A stretch of DNA of 64,000 nt, from positions 992,001 to 1,056,000 of the forward strand of contig NZ_OESS01000001.1 of the NCBI RefSeq assembly GCF_900240285.1, in the 5' to 3' direction. Within the stretch, counting starts at the first letter, position 1, and every line of letters starts with the position of its first letter. Of this stretch, positions 35,216-43,427 are shown one piece after another. The notes below the pieces were generated by a model, which was not told the DNA's origin, made no database searches, and was given only the letters and a program-made list of their open reading frames with translations. The stretch is from Halobacillus sp. Marseille-P3879. GTDB taxonomy: Bacteria > Bacillota > Bacilli > Bacillales > Halobacillaceae. The position numbers were made by a program, and so were the translations under genes.

Positions 35216-36682
35216 ATGGCATGTATTGGCGGTACAATTAGAGAAACAGCTAGAGAATATCCTGATCGCGTTGCTATTTACACAGGGGAGAGGAGTATAA
35301 CTTACCTGGAATTCTATCAATCTTGCAAACTTTTTCAGAGAAAACTTGCTTCTGATTTTTCCAGGATGAAAGGGAAGAAGATTGGTTTCCTGCTGCCCAA
35401 TCAGCCGGAATGGCTGGAATTGTTCATCGCTATTAGTGCAAGCGGCGGGGTAGCGGTTCCGTTTGATCCCAAATGGAGCACAACTCAGTTGAGGGATGTC
35501 TTAGAAGATGCTCAGCCTGATTTGTTTATTTATGATCGTGCTTTCAGCAGTCATCTGGAAGGAATCGCTTATGAAAAATCGGTCTTGTTAGAAGAGTGGC
35601 AGGCATGCTTTCAAGACTATGAGCAGGAAGAGGTAAATGCCGATGACCCTTTTTACATTGGCTATACCTCAGGGACGACAGGCGGGCCGAAAGGGTTTAT
35701 AAGAAATCATGCTTCCTGGGCGGATTGTTTTTCGCTTGGGAGTGACGTTTTTTCTTTGAATGAGAAAGATCAGATCCTATGCCCGGGCCCTCTTGTGCAT
35801 TCTCACTTTTTATATGCGGCAGTTCAGTGCCTCCATATTGGGGCAACGTTACATCTACCCTCTCGTTTTAATGCAGAGGAGACTTGGAAGTGGCTTTGCA
35901 CCGAAGAGATTTCCGTAATGTATATTGTGCCCACCATGTTCGAGGCATTAAACCGTGTGAATGGTAATACGGCTTCACCTTGTTTAAAAGCACTGATTTC
36001 ATCTGGAGCCAAATGGGAAGAAGCTTCTCAGTATAAAGCCAGGGAAGTTTTCCCTCAGGCAGCTGTTTATGAGTTTTACGGGGCCTCGGAACTTAGTTTT
36101 GTCAGTTATCGTGCCCTCCACGAAGGAAGTCACTATGAAGGGACGATTGGAAAGCCTTTTCCCAGGGTGGAAATTCAGGTGGTTACAGAGGAGGGAAACC
36201 AGGCGAAACCAGGAGAAATCGGCGAACTATATGTACGAAGCCCGTGGGTTTTTGAGGGATACTTAAATCGGCCTGAAGATACAAAGAAGGTGTTTAATGG
36301 TGATTGGGCCACGGTTGGGGATCTAGCTGTGGTAAATGAAAAAGGATACGTATTCCTTAAAGGACGAAAACAAAACATGATCATCAGCGGGGGACTTAAT
36401 ATTTATCCCGAAGAAGTGGAAGAAGCGATCCGGAAACATCCGTCCATTAAGGAAGTGGCAGTGATTGGAGTAGAAGATTCCTACTGGGGTGAGAAAGCAG
36501 CTGCTTTTATCACAACCAGGAAGGGAAAAATATTTGCGGTTGAAGAAATGAGAGAATATCTTTCACGGCTTCTGCCTAAGTATAAATGTCCGAAAGAGTG
36601 GGTGGAGCTCGATGGTTTCCCCTACACGAGCAGCGGTAAAATCGCAAGGCGGGAATTACGAATCCCGGTAAGGAGGAATTAG
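35216..36682 (+). CDS. yhfT: Class I AMP-forming acyl-CoA ligase, YhfT-like
   Basis: A 488-residue acyl-activating enzyme. The P-loop-like motif YTSGTTGGPKG is at about residue 150, YEFYGASEL (A5) at about 285, GDLAVVNEKGY with the hinge KGRKQNMIISGGLNIYPEEVEE (A7-A8, in two parts) at about 370-405, and the catalytic lysine region SSGKIARRELR near the C-terminus. The ATG at 35216 follows GAGGTGAAGG. It forms an acyl-CoA from a fatty or dicarboxylic acid, ATP and CoA. Linkage to bioY suggests a role in supplying or scavenging a biotin precursor acyl chain; that is inference. Confidence 0.87.
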   Translation: MACIGGTIRETAREYPDRVAIYTGERSITYLEFYQSCKLFQRKLASDFSRMKGKKIGFLLPNQPEWLELFIAISASGGVAVPFDPKWSTTQLRDVLEDAQPDLFIYDRAFSSHLEGIAYEKSVLLEEWQACFQDYEQEEVNADDPFYIGYTSGTTGGPKGFIRNHASWADCFSLGSDVFSLNEKDQILCPGPLVHSHFLYAAVQCLHIGATLHLPSRFNAEETWKWLCTEEISVMYIVPTMFEALNRVNGNTASPCLKALISSGAKWEEASQYKAREVFPQAAVYEFYGASELSFVSYRALHEGSHYEGTIGKPFPRVEIQVVTEEGNQAKPGEIGELYVRSPWVFEGYLNRPEDTKKVFNGDWATVGDLAVVNEKGYVFLKGRKQNMIISGGLNIYPEEVEEAIRKHPSIKEVAVIGVEDSYWGEKAAAFITTRKGKIFAVEEMREYLSRLLPKYKCPKEWVELDGFPYTSSGKIARRELRIPVRRN

Positions 36683-37819
36683 ATGCGAGATGTCGTCATA
36701 GTTAAAGCCAAACGTACACCAGTCGGGAAACTAGGGGGTATCCTGTCGAGCATCCCTCCAGAAAAACTAATGCAGCCGCTTCTTGTAAATTTAATCGAAG
36801 ACATTCCTCCGGCGGAAATGGACGATGTCATCTTAGGCAATGTCGTTGGCCCTGGAGGCAATATGGCCCGTCTCTCTCTGCTGACGGCGGGACTGCCGGT
36901 CTCCGTGCCTGGAGTAACGGTTGACCGACAGTGCGGGTCTGGTTTAGAGGCGATACAAATGGCCGCCCGTCTCATTCAGGCAGGGGCAGGAGATATGTAC
37001 ATTGCGGGCGGAGTAGAAAGTACAAGCCTCGCCCCCTGGAAAATTAAAAAGCCTGCGTTCCTTTCCCACCCAGGCGGACCTGAATTTTATACGAGAGCTA
37101 GATTTTCACCTGATTTCATCGGTGACCCGGAAATGGGGGAAGCGGCCGAGAACGTGGCTGAACATTATCACATTACGCGGGAGGAACAAGATGAATTCGC
37201 CTGCAGCAGTCATCAAAAAGCGGTTAATGCACAGCGAAAAGGACTATTCGATGAGGAGATCATTCCCGTAAACGGAATTCGTAATGATGAATGTCCGCGT
37301 CCCAATACTACGTTGAAAAAACTAGCTCGCGTAAAGCCTGCATTCAAGCAAGGTGGCACAGTGACCGCAGGAAATTCATGCCCGATGAATGACGGAGCGG
37401 CTGCGGTTTTACTTATGTCCAAAGAAAAATGCCAGCAATTAGGATTGAAGCCGCTCGCACGGTTTGTAGACAGTACCGCTGCCGGGGTTGATCCTAACTT
37501 GCTCGGCATAGGGCCGGTTCCAGCGGTCGAAAAGCTGTGGAAACGACAGAATTTAAGTGAAAGAGACATTGACGTTATAGAATTTAACGAAGCATTTGCC
37601 TCCCAGGTACTGGCGTCATTAAAAGGGTTAAACATTCCTTTTGATAAAGTAAATCGATCGGGCGGTGCGTTAGCATTAGGACATCCTTATGGAGCTTCAG
37701 GTGCCATTCTTGTTACTCGATTAATGACTGAGATGAAAAGAGGGCATTTGAAACGTGGAGTTGCTACGCTTGGAATTGGCGGCGGCATGGGTCTGGCTGC
37801 CCTGTTTGAAGCTGTATAA
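36683..37819 (+). CDS. yhfS: Thiolase family protein, YhfS-like, lacking one catalytic cysteine
   Basis: A 378-residue thiolase. The nucleophilic cysteine is present in VDRQCGSGLEAI (about residue 82) and the catalytic His in GGALALGHPYGASG (about 333). The C-terminal signature reads TLGIGGGMG where active thiolases have TLCIGGGMG, so the second catalytic cysteine, the general base, is replaced by Gly. The start codon lies directly after the ligase stop. The enzyme may be altered or specialised; acyl transfer could still use Cys and His. It ends the bioY-ligase-thiolase unit, before a terminator at 37823. Confidence 0.87.
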   Translation: MRDVVIVKAKRTPVGKLGGILSSIPPEKLMQPLLVNLIEDIPPAEMDDVILGNVVGPGGNMARLSLLTAGLPVSVPGVTVDRQCGSGLEAIQMAARLIQAGAGDMYIAGGVESTSLAPWKIKKPAFLSHPGGPEFYTRARFSPDFIGDPEMGEAAENVAEHYHITREEQDEFACSSHQKAVNAQRKGLFDEEIIPVNGIRNDECPRPNTTLKKLARVKPAFKQGGTVTAGNSCPMNDGAAAVLLMSKEKCQQLGLKPLARFVDSTAAGVDPNLLGIGPVPAVEKLWKRQNLSERDIDVIEFNEAFASQVLASLKGLNIPFDKVNRSGGALALGHPYGASGAILVTRLMTEMKRGHLKRGVATLGIGGGMGLAALFEAV

Positions 37820-37822
37820 ATG

Positions 37823-37864
37823 AAGATGATTCCGGTATTAGATCGGGGTCATCTCTTTTTTTTT
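37823..37864 (+). terminator. Terminator of the bioY-ligase-thiolase unit
   Basis: AGATGA...CCGG and CGGGG.TCATCT form an imperfect stem followed by nine T. Confidence 0.75.
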
Positions 37865-37961
37865 GCATAATTTTCAGAAAACTCATTGTGGTTTTTGGTC
37901 TCATTACTTATAATACTAATAAGTAATATAATTTCAAAAGACAGAATTGGAGCAGTACCTC

Positions 37962-38564
37962 ATGGGCGAACGCGGAAGAAGAAAGGGGTCTGTCGGCACA
38001 GAGAGCAGGGGGAAGCTGCTTGCAGTTGCTGCAGAGGAATTTGCCGAACAGGGCTATCACCGTACTAAAGTCAGTGCCATTGTTAAGCGGGCAGGGTTTA
38101 CACAGCCGACGTTTTATTTATACTTTGCGAGCAAAGAGGATCTTTACCAGGAGCTTGTCGATTCGTTCCAGGAAAAATTAGGACAGCTTACGATTGCCAG
38201 CCGTCTTGAAGCCGAGCTGGATGTCATTTCACTTCCAGACCGGATTACAGCACGACTGGCAAGGATTCTTCAGTTTCTCGCTGACGATCCCAGTTTAACG
38301 AAAATCGGCTTTTATGAATCCGAGGAAGCAGCAGTTATTAAACAGGGGATGGTGGATCAGATTCATGAGAACTTACTTTTTGAACAGCACAATAATTATT
38401 TTGCCAGTCACTTGAACATGGAGTTAATTGCTCAGGTACTGGTAGGGGCAATTGAACGGATGACCATAACAAAGCTGTTCACCAACGAGGTGGCTCCAGG
38501 AGAGCTGGCAAGGGAAATCGTGGATTTTTTTCTATATGGAATGCTGACAAGGGAAGAAAAATAA
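37962..38564 (+). CDS. TetR family transcriptional regulator
   Basis: A 200-residue TetR/AcrR regulator. The N-terminal helix-turn-helix (about residues 15-60, EQGYHRTKVSAIVKRAGFTQ then PTFYLYFASKEDLY) is clear. The ligand domain is unassigned. The ATG at 37962 has TTGGAG nine bases upstream; an in-frame TTG at 37947 is less likely. It lies after the acyl-CoA ligase/thiolase genes and 22 bases before a SinI-like peptide gene. A fatty acyl-CoA ligand would suit the neighbourhood but is not shown. Confidence 0.85.
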   Translation: MGERGRRKGSVGTESRGKLLAVAAEEFAEQGYHRTKVSAIVKRAGFTQPTFYLYFASKEDLYQELVDSFQEKLGQLTIASRLEAELDVISLPDRITARLARILQFLADDPSLTKIGFYESEEAAVIKQGMVDQIHENLLFEQHNNYFASHLNMELIAQVLVGAIERMTITKLFTNEVAPGELAREIVDFFLYGMLTREEK

Positions 38565-38586
38565 AAATATAGGGACCGGTGAACGA

Positions 38587-38745
38587 ATGGGATCTTTAAA
38601 AAGGCAACAAATCGAGAAGCTGGATGCGGAGTGGATGGAATTAATGAAGCTGGCGAAGGTTCTTGGATTTTCGGTAAAGGAGGTAAAGGAGTTTATTGTT
38701 TCTCATCCGAAGAAGGGTGAGCGTTCACGGACTCAAGAATCATAG
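38587..38745 (+). CDS. SinI-like small anti-repressor domain protein
   Basis: A 52-residue protein read directly from the sequence. Residues about 12-37 (LDAEWMELMKLAKVLGFSVK and EVKEFI) match the SinI/SinR dimerisation helix-hairpin, with LD.EW.ELM..AK...S..E....I as in B. subtilis SinI. It has no DNA-binding domain of its own. SinI-type peptides bind and titrate SinR-type repressors of biofilm and motility genes. No SinR gene is beside it; it directly follows a TetR gene and could be cotranscribed. The domain call is good, the partner unknown. Confidence 0.7.
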   Translation: MGSLKRQQIEKLDAEWMELMKLAKVLGFSVKEVKEFIVSHPKKGERSRTQES

Positions 38746-39195
38746 ATATTAGGTACCCAGTACTAAAGGGGATGTGAGAGGATAAAAATCGATTGGTCGC
38801 ATAAAAATGCTCTTGAAGACATAAAGTCCATTTTTACGAACGTGCTGACCGCTCAGAGGGGAATGATCTTTAAGGGTTAACGAAAGCAGCATGTGAAGGA
38901 GTGTTTGGCGAAGTAAAGCTTAGTTGGTTTTATAAAGTGAGAAAGTCGGAGATGCTCATCAAAAAAAGAGGTTGATATTGATCTGCCACAAGTTAAGCAG
39001 GCATTTGTCTGCTTTTTTTTATGAAACGATTTGCGGTCTCAATCGTTAGGAAGAAAAAGGATGGTTTAGTGAATATGGGTTTACCGCTCCGTTTCCATAT
39101 GTTAGAGGTTTTATACGGTAATGATAAAATGGTCACAGAGATGGACCTTCATACATAGTCAAACGGACCATTCTTAGAATATGAGAGGTGTTGTT
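38746..39195 (+). other. Gene-poor stretch with one terminator
   Basis: No convincing gene. A frame of about 32 codons (38789-38880, containing IDWSHKNALEDIKSIFTN) lacks a usable start codon and may be decayed. AAGCAG (38995-39000) and CTGCTT (39009-39014) followed by eight T form a small terminator. GATAAAAT near 39123 may be a -10 box for the next gene. Confidence 0.5.
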
Positions 39196-39426
39196 ATGTT
39201 AGGGATCATTCGATTTATATTTTTTCTGCTTACGCTGCTGTTTGCAGGATATGGATTACTGACAGGGGACTTCAGGCTGATGCCGTTTATGATGCTGTCG
39301 TTAGGTGGTTTGATGCTGGTCTCGGGGCTTTATGAATGGAACCGTAGCAGGGCCGTGGGGTACATGTTTTTCATTGTATCTACGTTTGTGTTTTATGCTT
39401 TTGGCCAAAGCATATGGCTTCACTAA
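39196..39426 (+). CDS. Small membrane protein, YczI/DUF3953-like
   Basis: A 76-residue protein of three hydrophobic helices (about residues 3-21, 26-46 and 54-72) joined by short loops, including the segment GLYEWNRSR. This resembles the DUF3953/YczI family of small Bacillus membrane proteins with no known function. The ATG at 39196 follows GAGAGGTG. Confidence 0.65.
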   Translation: MLGIIRFIFFLLTLLFAGYGLLTGDFRLMPFMMLSLGGLMLVSGLYEWNRSRAVGYMFFIVSTFVFYAFGQSIWLH

Positions 39427-39510
39427 AGATTCTGATCAAATAGGAGAAGACCTTCTGAACAGGGATTCCTATCGTAATTAAAGTGGTTAACCTGGTCGCC
39501 CGGGAAACGC

Positions 39511-39636
39511 GTGACAATCAAGAATATCCGTTTATTTTTGAGGGAGAGTAAAGAGAAGCTTTTTATGAAAACGGAAAAAGATGTGCACGGAATGTTTGCT
39601 GCTTTAGTTAATAAAGACATGAAGACCATTAATTAA
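39511..39636 (+). CDS. Possible small protein just before a terminator
   Basis: A frame of up to 41 codons (GTG at 39511, or ATG at 39565 behind an AGAGAAG) ends at a TAA five bases before a strong terminator. The sequence is basic and helical (IKNIRLFLRESKEKLFMK in part). No family is recognised, and the upstream starts have weak ribosome sites. Confidence 0.3.
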   Translation: MTIKNIRLFLRESKEKLFMKTEKDVHGMFAALVNKDMKTIN

Positions 39637-39639
39637 AGA

Positions 39640-39672
39640 ACCCCGCCTGCAGCCAGGAAGGCGGGGTTTTCT
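39640..39672 (+). terminator. Terminator
   Basis: CCCCGCC (39641-39647) pairs with GGCGGGG (39660-39666), followed by four T. Confidence 0.75.
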
Positions 39673-39792
39673 TATTATAAAATAAATGTCCGCGGGAATC
39701 TTCGGTCTTTCCTTGCCGTGTATAAAAAATATAATGAGCAGGAAAAACTCGCAGAAATATGGAATAATAGAGACAAGGAGGTCGGGATAGGA

Positions 39793-40083
39793 ATGAAATC
39801 CATCAAACTCAACAAAGCTTTCAACATGAAAGACAATAGTGAAATTAATTTTTCTAAAGGGATGCTGTTAATTGATGATAAAAGTGAGCTGCCAAATTGG
39901 ACGGTCAGCCTGGCAAAGGTAAAAGAACCCGGCGCCTTTAAAGAAGCTTCCAAAGAGGGAGTGCATATCCGTTTGAATTTAATCGATACTGACGGTGGAA
40001 CTTATATCGGGGATGCACTACCTGATTTCGTTACAAGTGATGGCTCGGTTTTGATGAAATCAAAAGGTGAACTTGAAGGGTAA
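39793..40083 (+). CDS. Hypothetical protein, 96 residues
   Basis: A soluble, mostly beta-looking protein starting at ATG 39793 behind AAGGAGGT. Segments such as INFSKGMLLIDDKSELPNWT and HIRLNLIDTDGGTYIGDAL suggest a small barrel. No signal peptide is present. I do not recognise the family. The GNAT gene follows after 43 bases on the same strand and may be cotranscribed. Confidence 0.55.
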   Translation: MKSIKLNKAFNMKDNSEINFSKGMLLIDDKSELPNWTVSLAKVKEPGAFKEASKEGVHIRLNLIDTDGGTYIGDALPDFVTSDGSVLMKSKGELEG

Positions 40084-40126
40084 AGAGTATGAACGAACTT
40101 AAGATTAAGCACAAGCAGGTGTGAAT

Positions 40127-40624
40127 ATGGAGAACATATGTATTGAAGAAATGGTTCCCTCCGATTGGAAGGATGTTCGTCGTATTTATCTTGAGGGGAT
40201 AGCGTCAGGACATGCCACCTTTGAGACAGCAGCTCCATCATGGGAGAAGTGGAATGCCAGCCACTCATCAGCGTGTCGGTTCGTGGCCCGCATCGGTGAC
40301 ACCGTAGCGGGGTGGAGTGCTCTAAAACCGGTTTCTGCCCGGAGTGTATATGCAGGTGTGGCAGAGGTCAGCGTATATGTTGGTAAGAGGAACATGAAAC
40401 AGGGAGTGGGAAGCCGGCTTATGGAATCTGTAGTAAAGGATAGTGAGGCTCGAGGATTTTGGACGCTTCAGGCAGGGATTTTTCCTGAAAACAAAGCGAG
40501 CCTTCAATTGCACAAAAGGGCTGGGTTTCGAGAAGTCGGCCGCCGGGAGCGCATTGGAAAAATGGAAGGCGTATGGCGCGACATTATTTTAATGGAAAGA
40601 AGAAGCAGCATAGCAGGAATTTAA
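40127..40624 (+). CDS. GNAT family N-acetyltransferase, phosphinothricin acetyltransferase-like
   Basis: A 165-residue acetyltransferase of the Pat/YwnH type. Typical segments are IYLEGIASGHATFET (about residue 20), EVSVYVGKRNMKQGVGSRLM (about 83) with the acetyl-CoA loop, and PENKASLQLHKRAGFREVG (about 125). Relatives N-acetylate phosphinothricin, methionine sulfoximine or related amino acids. The ATG at 40127 follows AGGTG. A terminator follows at 40640. Confidence 0.85.
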   Translation: MENICIEEMVPSDWKDVRRIYLEGIASGHATFETAAPSWEKWNASHSSACRFVARIGDTVAGWSALKPVSARSVYAGVAEVSVYVGKRNMKQGVGSRLMESVVKDSEARGFWTLQAGIFPENKASLQLHKRAGFREVGRRERIGKMEGVWRDIILMERRSSIAGI

Positions 40625-40639
40625 CTACACTTATAAGAA

Positions 40640-40683
40640 GAGCAGTTGCAAATGTCTTAGATGTCTGCAACTGCTCTTTTTTA
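40640..40683 (+). terminator. Terminator of the GNAT gene
   Basis: GAGCAGTTGCA (40640-40650) pairs perfectly with TGCAACTGCTC (40666-40676), followed by six T. Confidence 0.88.
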
Positions 40684-40745
40684 TACTAATAAATCTGAAA
40701 GAATCACAGATACTATATTTATCTTGTGTTTCAGGAGGGCCACAC

Positions 40746-41810
40746 ATGCAGGAAAGCACAAATACGGTTAATGAAAAAGTAATGGAATTGATCAAGAAAC
40801 CTGAAAACGCTAATTTAGTGGCAAGTGAGCTCGGAGATCTATTTGCCAATTATATTGGCGACAGTTTATTTAAGTGCGTGTTTGATCATTTCCTTCTGGT
40901 CGTGGAGGATGAAGAGGTCAAAGATTATCTTACTTTTTCCCAGGAGGTTTCGAAAAAGCATCTCCACATGATGAATGAGATTTATAAGAATGAAAAGATC
41001 CCTGCTCCTGTCGGCTTTGGGGAACAGGATGTGCGGAAGGATGCGCCGCGTTTATTTAGTGATGTATTTATGGTTTTTTATGTAACGGAAATGGCAAGGT
41101 CGGGATTAATTACTTACGCCAGTTCCATATCGACTGCATCCAGAAATGACGTGACTGCTTACTTTGAAATGTGTTTTCAGGATACCCTTCAAACATTCAG
41201 GCGAGGGATAAAGTTGTTAAAGGACAAAGGAGTCGATCTTACTTCTCCAACGATTCCCTATCCTAAAGGGAACGATTTTGTAGAGAAGAAATCTTTTATC
41301 TCAGCGATTACGGGTAAATTGCGGCCGTTAACCGCATTAGAGATTATGCACTTGCAACTGAATATCGAAACAAATACTTTAGGGAAAGCATTATTGTTAG
41401 GTTTTAGCCAGGTAGCTTCTTCAAGTGCATTAAGGGAATATTTTAAAGAAGGGTCTGATCTTGCAGAGAAACAGGTCAGAGAATTGAGCCGTTTTCTCCG
41501 GAATGATTACTTACCTTCTCCTACCCAGATGGGGTATCACGTAACAGACTCAACGATCCCGCCGTTTTCTGATAAGTTGATGCTTTATAATACGACACTC
41601 GCTAATGCCATAGGCATCCAAAATTATGGCCTGGCTTTTTCCAATATGATGAGACATGACATTCACGCTCAATTCGCTGCTTTGACTGCTGGTATTTCGA
41701 AGTATTCAAACAAAGGGTTTACGATCTCTATAGAGAATGGCTGGCTGGAAGAACCGCCAACTGCAGCAGACCGTGACAAACTGATCTCAGGGTCAGCAAA
41801 AACAAAATGA
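40746..41810 (+). CDS. DUF3231 family protein
   Basis: A 354-residue protein built of two similar all-helical halves (about residues 15-165 and 185-335), each with ferritin-like spacing: AS.LGDLFANYIGDSLFKCVF in the first and MHLQLNIETNTLGKALL in the second. This is the layout of DUF3231, common in Bacillaceae and of unknown function. GGAGGG precedes the ATG. The membrane protein gene at 41833 follows after 22 bases, so the two may be cotranscribed. Confidence 0.78.
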   Translation: MQESTNTVNEKVMELIKKPENANLVASELGDLFANYIGDSLFKCVFDHFLLVVEDEEVKDYLTFSQEVSKKHLHMMNEIYKNEKIPAPVGFGEQDVRKDAPRLFSDVFMVFYVTEMARSGLITYASSISTASRNDVTAYFEMCFQDTLQTFRRGIKLLKDKGVDLTSPTIPYPKGNDFVEKKSFISAITGKLRPLTALEIMHLQLNIETNTLGKALLLGFSQVASSSALREYFKEGSDLAEKQVRELSRFLRNDYLPSPTQMGYHVTDSTIPPFSDKLMLYNTTLANAIGIQNYGLAFSNMMRHDIHAQFAALTAGISKYSNKGFTISIENGWLEEPPTAADRDKLISGSAKTK

Positions 41811-41832
41811 AGAAACACGAAGGTACATTATA

Positions 41833-42300
41833 ATGGCAGTCAAGAAGCCAAAAAAGCATGAGGCTTTATTTTGGAGCATTGCAATGCCGGGATTAGGCCA
41901 ATTTCTTAATGGAAAATTAATAAAAGGGTTCGTCTTTCTATTGCTGGAGTTTGTTGTCAACGTACAGGGGCACCTGAACATGGCGATTATTCATTCATTT
42001 AAAGGGAATATTAAAGCAGCGATTCAGGCAACGGACTATCAATGGCTTATGTTTTATCCTTGTTTATATATGTTTGCGATGTGGGATGCCTACCGGGATG
42101 CGGACGGGGAGAAGAATGATTATTCCTATCTTCCATTTGTGTTCGGTGCCTTTACGTCGACCGTGGGTTTAATGCAGTCATCAACATTGCAACTATCTGG
42201 AATCTTATTTGGCCCTGTATTTTTACCAATGCTCTTTCTCCTGCCTGGATTATTGCTCGGAGGTATATTATTTCTTTACTTATCAAGAAGAGAAGCCTGA
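41833..42300 (+). CDS. Small multi-pass membrane protein of unknown function
   Basis: A 155-residue protein with about four hydrophobic helices. It begins with a basic segment (KKPKKHEALFWS), then MPGLGQFLNGKLIKGFVFL, which resembles the start of TM2-like proteins, and ends in a long hydrophobic hairpin. The motif WDAYRDADGEKND lies in a loop near residue 88. No function can be given. A hairpin at 42337-42382 (AATAACGAGAAAAG with its complement) follows and may end the transcript. Confidence 0.65.
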   Translation: MAVKKPKKHEALFWSIAMPGLGQFLNGKLIKGFVFLLLEFVVNVQGHLNMAIIHSFKGNIKAAIQATDYQWLMFYPCLYMFAMWDAYRDADGEKNDYSYLPFVFGAFTSTVGLMQSSTLQLSGILFGPVFLPMLFLLPGLLLGGILFLYLSRREA

Positions 42301-42502
42301 TCGGGATTATTTTATGGCACATATAACAGCTGCAAAAATAACGAGAAAAGCCCTTTGTAACTCAGGGGCCTTTCTCGTTATTTGGGGCTATGTATGACTG
42401 CGCATTTTAATCGGAGAGCCGACCAAAGATCGGCCCCGAAGAGACGTCCTCCCTCTCAATTATATACATCCGCAGTAAAAGTGTATGGGCGCTGAATAAC
42501 CA

Positions 42503-42535
42503 AAAAAATCCAGGGCTTAAAGCCCCGGAGTATGA
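42503..42535 (-). terminator. Terminator of the YjcZ-like gene
   Basis: Read on the minus strand, CCGGGGC-TTTAA-GCCCTGG is followed by ATTTTTTT. Confidence 0.75.
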
Positions 42536-42569
42536 AAATACGAGTTAGAGTTAGTAAGCGCGGACTCTC

Positions 42570-42680
42570 TTAATACTTAACAAATGCAGCACCAACAATT
42601 ATTAAAAGAATAAACAACACGACGATTAAAGCAAAGCCTCCGCCTTTATAACCACCGTAACCTCCGTAGCCATAGCTCAT
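42570..42680 (-). CDS. YjcZ family sporulation-associated small membrane protein
   Basis: A 36-residue peptide. The N-terminus is a Tyr/Gly-rich stretch (MSYGYGGYGGYKGGG) followed by one hydrophobic helix (FALIVVLFILLIIVGAAFV) and KY. This is the pattern of the YjcZ family of Bacillus small sporulation proteins. The ATG at 42680 follows GAGGCGGTG on the minus strand; the longer upstream frame is not used. Confidence 0.85.
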   Translation of the reverse strand: MSYGYGGYGGYKGGGFALIVVLFILLIIVGAAFVKY

Positions 42681-42753
42681 GATATCACCGCCTCTTTGGG
42701 TCAATACCATACTATATGTCTTAAAGGGAAAGAGCGGAAAGGCGTTTACCCAG

Positions 42754-42783
42754 AAAAAAAGCCGGAGCACAAAGCTCCGGAAA
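42754..42783 (-). terminator. Orphan minus-strand terminator
   Basis: On the minus strand CCGGAGCTTTGTGCTCCGGC is followed by seven T. No minus-strand gene ends just before it, since the next one (43062-43286) has its own terminator at 43012-43040. It may end a small RNA made from 42784-43010, where no gene is visible. Confidence 0.5.
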
Positions 42784-43011
42784 TTTGAGACAAAAACTTA
42801 ACTGAAGGGAGGAACAAGCCGGCGGACGTGTATACACTAAAAAATAATGCCAGCCTGTTCCGTTTCTTATTATGTAATAGAGAAATAATTTTATACACAG
42901 TTGAGAGAAATTAGGAGATAAGTTGGATAGGGAGAGCTTCAGAGAAAATGTGAATCGTACATTCCAAATGGAAAGGCGTCCATGTGACTTCGGGATGCTG
43001 GATAATACAAA

Positions 43012-43040
43012 AAAGCTAAGAGCCAAAGCCCCCAGCTTAT
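43012..43040 (-). terminator. Terminator of the 74-residue protein gene
   Basis: On the minus strand AAGCT...AGCTT with an inner GGGGGCTTTGGCTC loop region is followed by six T. Confidence 0.55.
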
Positions 43041-43061
43041 AAAAATTATTTATTATAAGAA

Positions 43062-43286
43062 TTATTGTATAATAACAAATACTTTTAAAGATTCATCCGA
43101 GTACATATTTCGTGCAATGTAGCTCAGAGACATGTTTCTTTTTTCGGCTGCTTTTTCAATCATCTCTATTTCATTAAACATCGCTTCAGTGAGCAAGCCG
43201 GTGTAAATATTTTTTAAGAGTTCATAATACAGACCCACTAATTCGTCTGTGGTGTAATTATCGTGGTAGGGATTTCTCGTATTCAA
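43062..43286 (-). CDS. Hypothetical protein, 74 residues
   Basis: A small all-helical protein. The central part (DELVGLYYELLKNIYTGLL then FNEIEMIEKAAEKRN) is a helical hairpin whose spacing recalls the Sda-type sporulation checkpoint peptides, but the match is too weak to name it. It lies beside a Spo0E-like gene and a YjcZ-like gene, all on the minus strand, which suggests a small sporulation-linked cluster. Start ATG at 43286. Confidence 0.55.
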   Translation of the reverse strand: MNTRNPYHDNYTTDELVGLYYELLKNIYTGLLTEAMFNEIEMIEKAAEKRNMSLSYIARNMYSDESLKVFVIIQ

Positions 43287-43373
43287 ATCTGTACTCCTTT
43301 ATTTATTTTTCACCTGTTCTCAGTGTAAAGGGAACTGTTATATTAGTAAAATATAAAATAATTCAAAAAATAA

Positions 43374-43407
43374 AATCTTCCTTCTCCATTAAAGAAGAAG
43401 GAAGATT
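43374..43407 (-). terminator. Terminator of the Spo0E-like gene
   Basis: AATCTTCCTTCT (43374-43385) and AGAAGGAAGATT (43396-43407) are perfect complements; on the minus strand TTATTTTTT follows. Confidence 0.85.
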
Positions 43408-43427
43408 AGATGCAATCCACCTGCCGG

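Noticed and set aside
38789-38880. A frame of about 32 codons containing IDWSHKNALEDI
   Set aside because: No ATG, GTG or TTG start in frame after the upstream stop; treated as possible decayed sequence.
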